Source: Fimbriiglobus sp.
Lineage (GTDB): Bacteria > Planctomycetota > Planctomycetia > Gemmatales > Gemmataceae
Assembly: GCA_022841795.1 (NCBI GenBank)
Contig: JALHQU010000021.1
Coordinates: 1-58,428 of the forward strand
Direction of reading: 5' to 3'
DNA: 58,428 nt
This document shows positions 23,901 to 32,855 of the stretch, in pieces (the first letter of the stretch is position 1; each line of letters starts with the position of its first letter). Made by a program: the position numbers and the translations under genes. The notes beneath the pieces are model-generated. The model saw only the letters and a list, made by a program, of their open reading frames with translations. It did not search any database and was not told where the DNA came from.

Positions 23901-24761
23901 GTGTCGTCATCCGGCCATCGCCAGTCGCTCGTGTGGGGGCTGTTCGCCCTCGCGGCCATCGGCTGGGCGTACTGGAGTACCCTGGTCGAGACGGCCGAGC
24001 GGTGGCGAACCGACCCGCAATACTCGCACGGCTGGCTGGTGCCGCTGTTCTCGGTGTACCTGCTGTTCCGCCGCCGCCACCTGATCCCGGCCGGCGGGCT
24101 GCAACCCGCGTGGTGGGGGCTGGGGGTGGTGGCGGCGGGCGTGGCCGCCCGGCTGGCCGCGGTGCTGCTGTACCAGCCGTGGCTGGACCCCGGCTCGCTG
24201 CTGCTGTGCCTATTCGGGCTGGCGTGTACCCTGGGCGGGCGGGCCGGGGTGCGGTGGGCGTGGCCGGCGGTGCTGTTCCTCGGGTTCATGATCCCGCTGC
24301 CGTACAGCTTCCAGTTCGTGCTGAGCGGGCAGTTGCGGGCGGTGGCCACCAAGGCCAGCACCTACCTGCTCCAGACGTTCGGCGTGCCGGCCATCGCCGA
24401 GGGCAACCGCATCCTGTTGTCGAACACCACCGTCGGGGTGGAGGAGGCGTGCAGCGGGCTGAGCATGCTGGTCACCTTCTTCGCCCTGGCCGTCGGGTTC
24501 GCCCTGCTGGTCCGCCGGCACTGGGTGTACCTGGTGGCCATGGTGCTGGCCGCCGCCCCCATCGCCGTGGCCGCCAACGTGCTGCGGATCACCGCCACCG
24601 GCCTGCTGTACGAGGCGGAGAAGAACGAGACCGCCCGGTGGGTGTTCCATGACCTGGCCGGGTGGCTGATGATGCCGCTCGGCGTCGGCCTGTTGACCGT
24701 GCTGCTACTGTTCATGGACCGAGCCGTCCGCCCGAAGGCGGCGGTGCCACGGACCCGGTAA
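23901..24761 (+). CDS. Exosortase (membrane cysteine transpeptidase)
   Basis: Exosortases cleave C-terminal PEP-CTERM-like signals and are usually coupled to exopolysaccharide loci. This 286-residue protein has about eight membrane segments. The three catalytic residues are present: Cys184 in EEACSGLSML, Arg229 in ANVLRITATG and His250 in FHDLAGWLMM. Earlier landmarks are YSHGWLVPLFSVYLLF and FLGFMIPLPYSFQFVLSG. The start is GTG 23901 with GGAG seven bases upstream; the frame upstream is proline/arginine-rich noise. It opens the exopolysaccharide operon and is followed 15 bases later by the tyrosine kinase gene. Likely substrates are the three VPxP-tailed proteins at 46492, 50686 and 51663. 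Confidence 0.94.
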   Translation: MSSSGHRQSLVWGLFALAAIGWAYWSTLVETAERWRTDPQYSHGWLVPLFSVYLLFRRRHLIPAGGLQPAWWGLGVVAAGVAARLAAVLLYQPWLDPGSLLLCLFGLACTLGGRAGVRWAWPAVLFLGFMIPLPYSFQFVLSGQLRAVATKASTYLLQTFGVPAIAEGNRILLSNTTVGVEEACSGLSMLVTFFALAVGFALLVRRHWVYLVAMVLAAAPIAVAANVLRITATGLLYEAEKNETARWVFHDLAGWLMMPLGVGLLTVLLLFMDRAVRPKAAVPRTR

Positions 24762-24776
24762 CCGGAGGATCGCCCC

Positions 24777-27038
24777 GTGACTCGCCCTCACGCGCCAGTC
24801 GCGCCCGACGCGGCTAACCCGGCCAAGAAGCCCGGGCTGAAGATCACCCCCCGGCTGGTGTGGAACGCCGTCCGCGGGCACCCGTTCCTGACCGCCCTGA
24901 CGGTCGGGCTGGCCGGCACGGTAGGCGGGCTGGTGTGGCTGTTCATGCCCATGCCCAAGTACACCGCCTATGTGGTGTACCAGGTCGCCAGCCGCCCGAG
25001 CGGGCTGATCGGGGGCGGCGACTATGTGGACCTGAGCTCGTACAAGCAGCGACAGGCGGCGATGGTCAAGAACCGGATGCACGTGCTGAAAGAGGTGCTC
25101 AAGGACCCGGCGGCGGGGGCGGCGGTGGAGGCGAAGGCCCAGGGCGAACCGATCAGTTGGCTGGAGAAGAACCTGCAGGTGGACTCCCGCACCGGGAACG
25201 AGTTCATGCGGGTGTACCTGGAGGGGGACAACCAGGACGAGCTGCTCGCGGTCATCAAGGCCGTCGACAAGACCTACATGGCGGTATTGGACCGACAGGA
25301 GAACGGCGACCGGAAAGACCGGCTGGCGAACCTGGAGAAGTCCATCAAGGACCAGGAGGACCAGATCGAAACCAAGCGGAAGCAGATGGGTAACATCGGG
25401 TACGACTTGAACGCGCACACCGAGATCGGGCTGTCCGCCCTGGAGCGGCGACTGGACGACGAACTCGAGCGGGCCCGCGGCGACCTCGGCCGGGCCGAGC
25501 GGGACCAGAATGAAGCGGTGGCGCGGGAGAAAGCGCTGTCCAACTCCCTGCCCGCGCTCGCCCCGGTCGCCCGACTCCTACTTGGACTCCCCGCGGCGGT
25601 TGTGGACGCGGCGTCCGACGGCCCGCACCGGCCGGCCCCGCCGACCGACGCCCAAGTGGACGCGGAGGTGGCCCGCGACCCGGGCATGCAGGCGGCGGAG
25701 GCGAAGGTGTCGGCCTCCAAGAAGGCGTTCGAGTCGATCAAGGGCCTGATTCAGGAGGGGACGGAGCCGTTCAAGAAATCCCAGGACGAGTTCCAGCAGG
25801 CGACGGCCGACCGGGACCAACTGCGGGACCAACTGCGGGGCGAACTGCGGCAGAAGACGGCAGCGGCGATGTACGAACTGGCGTTGAAGCAACGGCAAGC
25901 GGAGTTGAAGCAGGCCCGCGAGGCCGTCGCCCAGGCCCAGAAGCGGGTCCGCGACGCCGAAGCCGTCCGGGACGCGATCGATGTGAGAATCGGTAAATTC
26001 GATGACTACCGGCAGAAACTGGACACCTACCGGAAGGACATCGCTCACATCGAATCCCTCTTGGGCACGATGCGAGCGGACCGGGTGAAGTTGAATGTGG
26101 AACCCGGGGTGCAGAAGCGGGTGAGCGTGTCCGACGAGCCGTATGTGATCGCCGGGGTGGAGGGCAACCGGCGGGTGCGGAACGCCGGGCTGGCCGGGGC
26201 CGGGGTGCTGCTGGCCGGGCTGGCCGGGCTGGTCGGGTGGGAGGTCCGCCGCCGCCGGGTGACCCGGTCGGACGAACTGGCGACGGCCCTCGGCCTGCCG
26301 CTGCTCGGCACCATCCCGCCGACCGAGGCCGGGATCGAGGCGTCCGGCGAACTGGTCGAGGCGGTGGACTCGGCCCGCACCGTGCTGCTGCACGGCCACC
26401 CGGCCGACCGCCCGCTCCGCACGGTGGTGGTGACCAGCGCCCTGCCGGGCGAGGGGAAGACGTCGCTCAGCGGGCACCTGGCCATCAGCCTGGCCCGTGC
26501 CGGGTACCGCACCCTGATCGTGGACGGGGACGTGCACAGCCCGTCCGTCCACCAGGTGTTCGACCTGGACAACGGCCCGGGCCTGTGCGAGTTGCTGCGG
26601 GAGGAAGTCGGGATGGACGCGGTGCTCCGCCCCACCCCGGTGCCCGGGGTGACGGTGCTGCCGGCCGGCCGCTGGAGCCTGACCACCCGCCAGGCGCTGG
26701 TGGGCGACCGCTGGGCGGCCGTCCGCCGGCAGCTGGAGAAGCGGTACGACTACGTGGTCATCGACACCGCCCCGCTGCTGCTCATGACCGACAGCCTGCT
26801 GCTCGCCCGCAACGCCGACGGGGTGATCCTGTCCGCCCTGCTCGGCGTCACCCAGGTGAACAGCGTGGCCGAGATGCAGACCCGGCTGAACTCCCTCGGG
26901 GCGCGGATCCTGGGGGTGATCGTGAACGGCGCGCGGTCGCCGTACTCGCTGCGGTACGGCTACGGGTACGGGCGGTACAAACCGGCGGGCGGGGACGTGC
27001 CCGCCGCCGCCGGCCCGGTCCCGCTCTCCCCGGCTTGA
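24777..27038 (+). CDS. Wzc-like chain-length determinant / BY-kinase
   Basis: This 753-residue fusion of a Wzz-type membrane domain with a bacterial tyrosine kinase controls polymer length and export. The first membrane segment is at about residues 38-60 (FLTALTVGLAGTVGGLVWLF), followed by a long periplasmic coiled coil to about 430. The second segment is AGLAGAGVLLAGLAGLVGWE. The kinase part has Walker A SALPGEGKTSLS (about 554-562), Walker A' LIVDGDVHSPSVH and Walker B YVVIDTAPLLLMTD. The C-terminal tyrosine cluster YSLRYGYGYGRY (about 722-733) is the usual autophosphorylation site. The start is GTG 24777 with GGAGG eight bases upstream. It lies between exosortase and EpsI-type genes, the common order in exosortase loci. 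Confidence 0.95.
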   Translation: MTRPHAPVAPDAANPAKKPGLKITPRLVWNAVRGHPFLTALTVGLAGTVGGLVWLFMPMPKYTAYVVYQVASRPSGLIGGGDYVDLSSYKQRQAAMVKNRMHVLKEVLKDPAAGAAVEAKAQGEPISWLEKNLQVDSRTGNEFMRVYLEGDNQDELLAVIKAVDKTYMAVLDRQENGDRKDRLANLEKSIKDQEDQIETKRKQMGNIGYDLNAHTEIGLSALERRLDDELERARGDLGRAERDQNEAVAREKALSNSLPALAPVARLLLGLPAAVVDAASDGPHRPAPPTDAQVDAEVARDPGMQAAEAKVSASKKAFESIKGLIQEGTEPFKKSQDEFQQATADRDQLRDQLRGELRQKTAAAMYELALKQRQAELKQAREAVAQAQKRVRDAEAVRDAIDVRIGKFDDYRQKLDTYRKDIAHIESLLGTMRADRVKLNVEPGVQKRVSVSDEPYVIAGVEGNRRVRNAGLAGAGVLLAGLAGLVGWEVRRRRVTRSDELATALGLPLLGTIPPTEAGIEASGELVEAVDSARTVLLHGHPADRPLRTVVVTSALPGEGKTSLSGHLAISLARAGYRTLIVDGDVHSPSVHQVFDLDNGPGLCELLREEVGMDAVLRPTPVPGVTVLPAGRWSLTTRQALVGDRWAAVRRQLEKRYDYVVIDTAPLLLMTDSLLLARNADGVILSALLGVTQVNSVAEMQTRLNSLGARILGVIVNGARSPYSLRYGYGYGRYKPAGGDVPAAAGPVPLSPA

Positions 27039-27057
27039 TCCGGAATAGGGGGTAGTT

Positions 27058-27711
27058 GTGTTGCGGTACGCCTTGCCCGCCCTCGTGCTCATCGTCCTGG
27101 TGTCGTCCGTCGGGGTGGCCCACGGGTGGCTCACCGGCCGGTGGGGGGTGTCCGCCGACCTGCAGCGGGCGGTCACCGCCCTGGACGGGTTCCCGAAGGC
27201 GGTCGGCGACTGGGTGGCGGTGGAAGACGCCCCGTACGACGCCGACGACAAGGCGCGGTCCGGCATCCGCGGGCACGTCGGGCGGACGTACCGCCACTCG
27301 CGGACGGGCGAGGTGCTCCAGGTGCTGGCGGTGTGCGGGCGGGGCGGGCCGATCAGCGTCCACACCCCGGACGTGTGCTACGTGGCCGCCGGGTATCGGC
27401 AGGTGGGGGCGTTGCACCCGATGCCGGACCCGCCGGCCGGGGCGACGTTCCGGTCGGGGCGGTTCGTGAAAACGACGGGGGTGGTGCCCCAGCAACTGGA
27501 CATCTACTGGGCGTGGTCCCGCGACGGGGCCGCCTGGGCCGCGCCGGACAACCCGCGGGTGACGTTCGCCTGGGCCCCGTCCCTGTACAAGCTGTACGTG
27601 GTGCGGTCGTCTGCCGGGGCGTCGGCCGCGGACGCCTCAGACGCCCAGGCGCGGGAGTTCCTGACTGCCCTCCTGCCGCAGTTGAAGGTGGCCCTGGCGC
27701 CCGCCGAGTAG
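27058..27711 (+). CDS. EpsI-type exosortase-associated protein
   Basis: This 217-residue protein belongs to the EpsI/exosortase-associated family, which is found fused to or beside exosortases; its precise role is unknown. It has an N-terminal membrane anchor (LPALVLIVLVSSVGVAHGW). The family block GPISVHTPDVCYVAAGYRQV contains His102 and Cys107. The central region has GDWVAVEDAPYD, as in other EpsI proteins. The start is GTG 27058, with AGGGGG a few bases upstream. It sits 19 bases behind the tyrosine kinase gene. The order exosortase, kinase, EpsI supports the assignment and suggests one transcript. Confidence 0.9.
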   Translation: MLRYALPALVLIVLVSSVGVAHGWLTGRWGVSADLQRAVTALDGFPKAVGDWVAVEDAPYDADDKARSGIRGHVGRTYRHSRTGEVLQVLAVCGRGGPISVHTPDVCYVAAGYRQVGALHPMPDPPAGATFRSGRFVKTTGVVPQQLDIYWAWSRDGAAWAAPDNPRVTFAWAPSLYKLYVVRSSAGASAADASDAQAREFLTALLPQLKVALAPAE

Positions 27712-27764
27712 TGTTGGGCGGATTGGTTTCGATCACTTGACACCCCGAGAAGAAGGAGCTTGTC

Positions 27765-28547
27765 GTGCCGATCGCCCAACTGACCGACCCGGCCGTCCAC
27801 ACCCCGCCGCCCGCCCCGCCGCCCCTGGCGTACCCGTGGTACGACTCGGTCGGGCGGATGCGGGATTTCTTCGACCGGGCCGCCGGCCTGCTGCTGTTCG
27901 CCCTCACCTTCCCCCTGACCGCCGTCGGGTGGGTGGCGGTGCGGCTCACCTCGTCCGGCCCGGGGCTGTACTCCCAGACGCGGGTGGGGCTGGCCGGCCG
28001 GCACTTCCGCATCTACAAGCTCCGCACCATGTACCACAACTGCGAAGCCACCATGGGCGGGGTGAAGTGGAGCACGAAGGGGGACCCGCGGGTGACGCCG
28101 GTGGGGCGGATCCTCCGCAAGCTGCACATCGACGAGCTGCCGCAGCTGTGGAACGTGGTGGTCGGGGACATGAGTCTGGTCGGCCCGCGGCCGGAACGCC
28201 CCGAGCTGGTCGCCCCGCTGTCCCGGCAGGTCGCCGGGTACGCCGAGCGGCTGGCCGTGCCGCCCGGCCTGACCGGGCTGGCCCAGATCCAGCTGCCCGC
28301 GGACACCGACCTGGACTCGGTGCGGGCGAAGCTGCGGCACGACCGCTGCTACATCGCCCGCCGCAGTCCGTGGCTGGACCTGCGGTTGTTGTTCGGCACC
28401 GGCGTGTACCTGCTCGGCTTCTCCTACGCCGGCGTCCGCCGCATCGCCCTGCTGCCCGACGCCGACAGGTGGGCGGCCGAACAGCCCACGACCGAGACGC
28501 GAACCGACATCGCCCTCCCCCGCCCGGCCCTGGGTGAGGCGCGATGA
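27765..28547 (+). CDS. Initiating sugar transferase (undecaprenyl-phosphate glycosyl-1-phosphate transferase)
   Basis: This 260-residue member of the bacterial sugar transferase family (PF02397) puts the first sugar-1-phosphate on undecaprenyl phosphate. It is the short form: one membrane segment ([19 protein letters not shown]) and the catalytic domain without the five-helix N-terminus of WbaP. Key blocks are [57 protein letters not shown] and [10 protein letters not shown]. The start is GTG 27765 with AAGGAG seven bases upstream. Its last four bases overlap the start of the next gene (ATGA). It is the expected first enzyme of repeat-unit assembly. Confidence 0.96.
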   Translation: MPIAQLTDPAVHTPPPAPPPLAYPWYDSVGRMRDFFDRAAGLLLFALTFPLTAVGWVAVRLTSSGPGLYSQTRVGLAGRHFRIYKLRTMYHNCEATMGGVKWSTKGDPRVTPVGRILRKLHIDELPQLWNVVVGDMSLVGPRPERPELVAPLSRQVAGYAERLAVPPGLTGLAQIQLPADTDLDSVRAKLRHDRCYIARRSPWLDLRLLFGTGVYLLGFSYAGVRRIALLPDADRWAAEQPTTETRTDIALPRPALGEAR

Positions 28548-29851
28548 ACTTCGGCCTGTTCCTGCTGCTGAACGCGGTGCTGCTGATCCGCCCGGAGGAG
28601 CTGTTCCCGGCGATCGCCGGCCTGCGGCTGTACCTGATCGTGATCGTGCCGTGCCTGCTCACCTCCCTGCCGCGGCTGGTCGAACTGCTCTCCCCGTCCT
28701 CCCTCCGCGCCCGCCCGGTGGCGGTGTGCGTGCTGCTGTTCTTCGCCGCCACCCTGGTGTCGCTGTGCGTGCAGGGGCGGGTGAACGAGGCGTTCCAGGA
28801 GTTCGGCCCGGAGTTCGGCAAGGTCGTCCTGTACTACTTCCTGCTGCTGGCGGTGGTGGACACCCCCGAGCGGTTCCGGGCGTTCGCCGCCGCCCTGGTG
28901 GTGCTCATCGGCGCGCTCACCGGCCTCGCCCTCGCCCAGCACTACGGGGTGACCCAGTTCGACACCATCACCCCGTGCCTACAGGGGGCGGTGAACCCGG
29001 ACACGGGCGAGGCGTACACGTTCCCGCGGCTGGTCAGCTCCGGCATCTTCAACGACCCGAACGACCTGTGCCTGGTCCTCGGGCTGGGCATCTGGTGCTG
29101 CATCTACCGCGGTTCGACCAGCTCGTTCGGGGTGGCCGGCTGGTTATTCTGGCTGCTGCCGGTGCCGCTGTTCGGGTACGCCCTGATGGAGACACACTCC
29201 CGTGGCGGGCTGATGGGCGTGCTGGCCGGCGGGGCGGCGTACATCTACTCCCGGTTCGGCGGGCCGAAGGCGTTGCCGTTCGCCGTCGCCGGGGCCGCGG
29301 GTGCGCTCGTCCTGGTGGGCGGGCGGCAGGCGGAGGTGAGCGGCGGCACCGCGCACTCCCGGCTGATGCTCTGGGCGGAGGGCGTGTCCGCCCTCCTGCA
29401 ACAGCCGCCCCGCATCCCGTTCGGCCTGGGGATGGACTGGTTCGTGGAGGAGACCGCCCACGTCGCGCACAACTCGTTCGTTCATGCGTATGTGGAGTTC
29501 GGGGTGTTCGGCGGCGGCCCGTTCCTGGCCGCGTTCCTGCTCGGCCTGTGGCTGACCGACCGCCTCGGCCGAAGCGTGCCGGCCCCGGACTGGGCGGTGC
29601 AGGCCCGCCCGTTCGCCTTCGCCGCGGTGGCCGGGTACGCCATGGGCTGTTACTCCCTCACCCGAAACTTTGTCGTCCCGACGTACCTCACCCTCGGGCT
29701 GGCATCCGTTCTGCTGGATTCAGCCGCCCCCACCCTGCCCGAAAAGTACCAGGTTTCCGGCCGCTGGTTCGGATGGCTCTTCCTGTTCGGCATTGTTGGG
29801 CTAATATTCATCAAACTCGCGACCCAAGCGCTGGGGATGGCCGGGGTATGA
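28544..29851 (+). CDS. O-antigen ligase/polymerase-like membrane protein
   Basis: This 435-residue protein of the O-antigen ligase/Wzy/exosortase-linked polymerase superfamily (PF04932) has about ten to twelve membrane segments. The large extracytoplasmic loops contain FPRLVSSGIFNDPNDLCLVL, METHSRGGLMGVLAGG and HNSFVHAYVEFGVFGGGP. The Arg in HSRGGL and the His in HNSFVH are typical catalytic-site positions. Such proteins polymerise repeat units or join polymer to an acceptor. It overlaps the gene before by four bases and the gene after by four bases. Whether it is polymerase or ligase cannot be told from sequence. Confidence 0.9.
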   Translation: MNFGLFLLLNAVLLIRPEELFPAIAGLRLYLIVIVPCLLTSLPRLVELLSPSSLRARPVAVCVLLFFAATLVSLCVQGRVNEAFQEFGPEFGKVVLYYFLLLAVVDTPERFRAFAAALVVLIGALTGLALAQHYGVTQFDTITPCLQGAVNPDTGEAYTFPRLVSSGIFNDPNDLCLVLGLGIWCCIYRGSTSSFGVAGWLFWLLPVPLFGYALMETHSRGGLMGVLAGGAAYIYSRFGGPKALPFAVAGAAGALVLVGGRQAEVSGGTAHSRLMLWAEGVSALLQQPPRIPFGLGMDWFVEETAHVAHNSFVHAYVEFGVFGGGPFLAAFLLGLWLTDRLGRSVPAPDWAVQARPFAFAAVAGYAMGCYSLTRNFVVPTYLTLGLASVLLDSAAPTLPEKYQVSGRWFGWLFLFGIVGLIFIKLATQALGMAGV

Positions 29852-30747
29852 ACTTGACCGCCGACGACCCGCAGACCGCCCCCCCCCCGCCGCCCGCCCC
29901 GCCGGCCGGGGCGGCGGCCGCACCCGCCCACCGCACGGTCATCGAGCCGGACCGCGGGTGGCAGTTGGTGGACGTCCGCGAACTGTGGCGGTACCGCGAG
30001 CTGCTGCTCGCCCTCATGCTCCGCGACGTGAAGGTGCGGTACAAGCAGGCGGTGCTGGGCGTCGCCTGGGCGGTGCTCCAGCCGGCCATGCTCATGGTGG
30101 TGTTCACCGTCTTCTTCGCCCGCCTCGGCGGGCTGTCCGGCGGCGACATCCCGTACCCGCTGTTCGTCCTGTCCGGGCTGATCGCCTGGACGTTCTTCTC
30201 CACCGCCGTCACCCAGGCGGCGAACAGCGTGGTCGGCTCGGAGCGGCTGATCACCAAGATCTACTTCCCCCGCCTGGGGGTGCCGTTCGCCGCCGTCGGC
30301 GCCGCCGCCTTCGACTTCGTCATCGCGTTCGCCCTGCTCGCCGTACTCATGCCCTTCTACAGTTGGGCGCCGAGCTGGCAGATCGTGTTCCTGCCGCTGG
30401 TGATCGGCGTCCTGCTGCTCGCCGCCGCCGGCCTGGGGGTGCTGTTGTCCGCCCTGACGGTGGCCTACCGCGACTTCCGGTACGTCACCCCGTTCCTCAT
30501 CCAGGTGGGGCTGTACGCCACCCCCACCATCTACATGGCGGTGCCGACCGACCCGTCGCCGGGGCTGAAACTGTGGCTGACGGTGAACCCGCTGGTCGCC
30601 CCCATCGCCAGCTTCCGCGCCTGCCTGCTCGGCGGGCCGATCCCGTGGGACGGGCTGGCCGTCTCGGCCGTGGTGGCCGTGCTACTGTTCGTGGTCGGCT
30701 GCCTGTACTTCAAGAAGGTGGAAGACTCGTTCGCGGACGTGATCTGA
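29848..30747 (+). CDS. Polysaccharide ABC transporter permease (Wzm-like)
   Basis: This 299-residue ABC-2 type permease exports undecaprenyl-linked polysaccharide. A proline/alanine-rich N-terminus of about 35 residues precedes ELWRYRELLLALMLRDVKVR, the amphipathic gate helix with the typical LRDxKxRYKQxxLGxxWAxLQP pattern. Six membrane segments follow, including MLMVVFTVFFARLGG and PLFVLSGLIAWTFFSTAV. Near the C-terminus is YATPTIYMAVPTD and KKVEDSFADVI, both usual for this family. It overlaps the preceding gene by four bases. The ATPase partner is encoded 21 bases downstream. Confidence 0.95.
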   Translation: MNLTADDPQTAPPPPPAPPAGAAAAPAHRTVIEPDRGWQLVDVRELWRYRELLLALMLRDVKVRYKQAVLGVAWAVLQPAMLMVVFTVFFARLGGLSGGDIPYPLFVLSGLIAWTFFSTAVTQAANSVVGSERLITKIYFPRLGVPFAAVGAAAFDFVIAFALLAVLMPFYSWAPSWQIVFLPLVIGVLLLAAAGLGVLLSALTVAYRDFRYVTPFLIQVGLYATPTIYMAVPTDPSPGLKLWLTVNPLVAPIASFRACLLGGPIPWDGLAVSAVVAVLLFVVGCLYFKKVEDSFADVI

Positions 30748-30768
30748 CCCCGGAGGTTGACCCCCCGC

Positions 30769-32013
30769 ATGGCGACGCCGGCGATCAAAGTCGAAGGGCT
30801 GGGCAAGAAGTACCGCCTGACGCACGGGCAGGAGCGGGCCCGCTACCGCACCCTCCGCGACACCCTCGTGGACGCGGTGAAGGCGCCGTTCCGCAAGCGG
30901 GGCACCACCGAGGAGTTCTGGGCGCTGAACGACGTGTCGTTCGAGGTGCAGCCGGGCGAGGTGGTGGGCATCATCGGGCGGAACGGGGCGGGCAAGAGCA
31001 CCCTGCTGAAGATCCTGTCGCGGATCACCAAGCCGAGCACGGGGCGGGTGGAGATCAACGGGCGGGTGGGCAGCCTGCTGGAGGTGGGCACCGGGTTCCA
31101 CCCGGAGCTGACCGGGCGGGAGAACATCTACCTGAACGGGGCCATCCTGGGCATGCGGCGGGCGGAGATCGCGCGGAAGTTCGACGAGATCGTGGCGTTC
31201 GCCGAGGTGGAGAAGTTCCTGGACACGCCGGTGAAGCGGTACAGCAGCGGCATGTACGTCCGCCTGGCGTTCGCCGTGGCCGCCCACCTGGAGCCGGAGA
31301 TCCTCATCGTGGACGAGGTGCTGGCCGTCGGTGACCAGGCGTTCCAGAAGAAGTGCCTGGGCAAAATTCGCGAGGTCGGGTCGAGCGGTCGGACGGTGCT
31401 GTTCGTGTCGCACAATACCGATGTCGTACTCGCGCTGTGCAGTCGGTGCGTGGTGTTGCGCCGTGGAGGGGTGATCGCGGACGGATCACCGGACAGCACC
31501 GTGGTGCTTCATCTGAATGACGCTATGGAGGATTCGGACGGTCAGTTCGACCTCCATGACCACCCCGCCAGAAAGAGCGGGAAAGCCCCCCTGCTGACGC
31601 AACTGACGTTGCGAGACGCGCGACGGCCCACCACCGGGTTCGTGACCAACGAAGAGTTCGTCGCGGAGATGACCATCTCGACGGCCAAGCCCGTCTCCCA
31701 ACCCCGGGTCGCGTTGGCGGTCGAGGACGCGTTCGGCCGGCGCCTGTTCACGGTCGCGAACTACTTTACACCCACTCAGTTCGACGAAATCCGGGGAACC
31801 GCTCGCGTGCGATGTCGCATACCGCGGCTCCGCTTAGGGGCGGGTAAATATCTGGTCAGCGTTAGCGTCTCCGACCCGTATCACGGGCTGCTCGACTCCC
31901 TAGATGCGGCAGGCTGGTTTACGGTTGAATCACACGACCCGTACGGCACGGGCGAGTTGTATCAGCCTGTCTACGGCCCGGTGATTGAAGACTCGTCGTG
32001 GCAGGTTCAGTAA
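30769..32013 (+). CDS. Polysaccharide ABC transporter ATPase (Wzt-like) with C-terminal domain
   Basis: This 414-residue ATPase has Walker A GRNGAGKST (about 70-78), signature YSSGMYVRLAFA (about 158) and Walker B EILIVDEVLAVGD (about 177). The nucleotide-binding domain ends near residue 245. The remaining 170 residues form a Wzt-C-like beta domain that, in known systems, recognises the modified end of the polymer. The N-terminal part is GC-rich like the genome, whereas codon use becomes markedly less GC-rich from about 31360 onward, inside the ATPase domain near its end. I chose ATG 30769, 12 bases after GGAGG; a TTG at 30757 is too close to it. Confidence 0.95.
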   Translation: MATPAIKVEGLGKKYRLTHGQERARYRTLRDTLVDAVKAPFRKRGTTEEFWALNDVSFEVQPGEVVGIIGRNGAGKSTLLKILSRITKPSTGRVEINGRVGSLLEVGTGFHPELTGRENIYLNGAILGMRRAEIARKFDEIVAFAEVEKFLDTPVKRYSSGMYVRLAFAVAAHLEPEILIVDEVLAVGDQAFQKKCLGKIREVGSSGRTVLFVSHNTDVVLALCSRCVVLRRGGVIADGSPDSTVVLHLNDAMEDSDGQFDLHDHPARKSGKAPLLTQLTLRDARRPTTGFVTNEEFVAEMTISTAKPVSQPRVALAVEDAFGRRLFTVANYFTPTQFDEIRGTARVRCRIPRLRLGAGKYLVSVSVSDPYHGLLDSLDAAGWFTVESHDPYGTGELYQPVYGPVIEDSSWQVQ

Positions 32014-32025
32014 CCGGAGAAAGTG

Positions 32026-32844
32026 ATGGCTTCGACGATGGACAACACTGGCGAGCGGATGATCCCGGAGGCGAGTGACAGCAACGTGTTCTGGGAACAC
32101 CTGTACCGGTACAAGTTCGCCACCCAGTACGCGATCGGCCGTCGTGTTCTCGACGTCGCTTGCGGGGAAGGGTACGGTGCAGCCGCGCTGCTGTCCGCGG
32201 GGGCCGCCTCGGTGATTGGCGTGGACATTTCTGCGGAAGCCTGCTCACACGCCCGCGAGAAATACGGCCTCGACGCGCGGGTCGGCAGCGCGACCAGTCT
32301 GCCACTGCCGGATCGGTCGATCGACCTGATCGTCTCGTTCGAGACCATCGAGCACGTGCCCGAACCGGCCCGGTTCGTACAGGAGTGCGCCAGGGTGCTG
32401 GCCCCGTCGGGCGTGTTGGTCATCTCCACGCCGAACGTCGAGGCGTACAATCCGGAGCGAGACCCCGCCAACAACCCGTTCCACTGTTCCGAGATGACCG
32501 GGACCGAGTTTTCCACGCTCCTGATCTCCAACTTCCGATCACACCGGCTGTTCTCGCAGGTCGTCCTCACCGCACCGGCCGTGTCCAGGGCCGGAATGCT
32601 CGCCCGGAACAGCGGGTGGAAAACACTGCGGGGGTATCATCGGTTCATTGTGTCCCGGTTCCCATCCGCCAACCCGGAGCGCGAGAGAACAGCCCGGGCG
32701 AACCCGGCCGACGAGATCCGCCGGACGGACGGCTGGCTGGAAGCGGCGCTCAACCCGTTCGCCGTCCGACCGCACGCGCTCAACTCCCGGGCCGTTCCGG
32801 TGTATTTCGTGGCAGTCGCGACCAACCCGATTCAGGCCGGGTAA
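32026..32844 (+). CDS. SAM-dependent methyltransferase (class I)
   Basis: This 272-residue methyltransferase has the SAM-binding motif VLDVACGEGYGAAALLSAGA (about residues 42-61), GVDISAEACSHAREKY and SIDLIVSFETIEHVPEPARF. The last block matches Methyltransf_11/23-type enzymes. The N-terminus TGERMIPEASDSNVFWEHLY is typical of methyltransferases in O-antigen loci. It may methylate a sugar or the polymer end, which Wzt-C could then recognise. ATG 32026 has GGAG seven bases upstream; the gap behind wzt is 12 bases. Its base composition is the same less GC-rich type as the end of wzt. Confidence 0.92.
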   Translation: MASTMDNTGERMIPEASDSNVFWEHLYRYKFATQYAIGRRVLDVACGEGYGAAALLSAGAASVIGVDISAEACSHAREKYGLDARVGSATSLPLPDRSIDLIVSFETIEHVPEPARFVQECARVLAPSGVLVISTPNVEAYNPERDPANNPFHCSEMTGTEFSTLLISNFRSHRLFSQVVLTAPAVSRAGMLARNSGWKTLRGYHRFIVSRFPSANPERERTARANPADEIRRTDGWLEAALNPFAVRPHALNSRAVPVYFVAVATNPIQAG

Positions 32845-32855
32845 CACGAGGTATC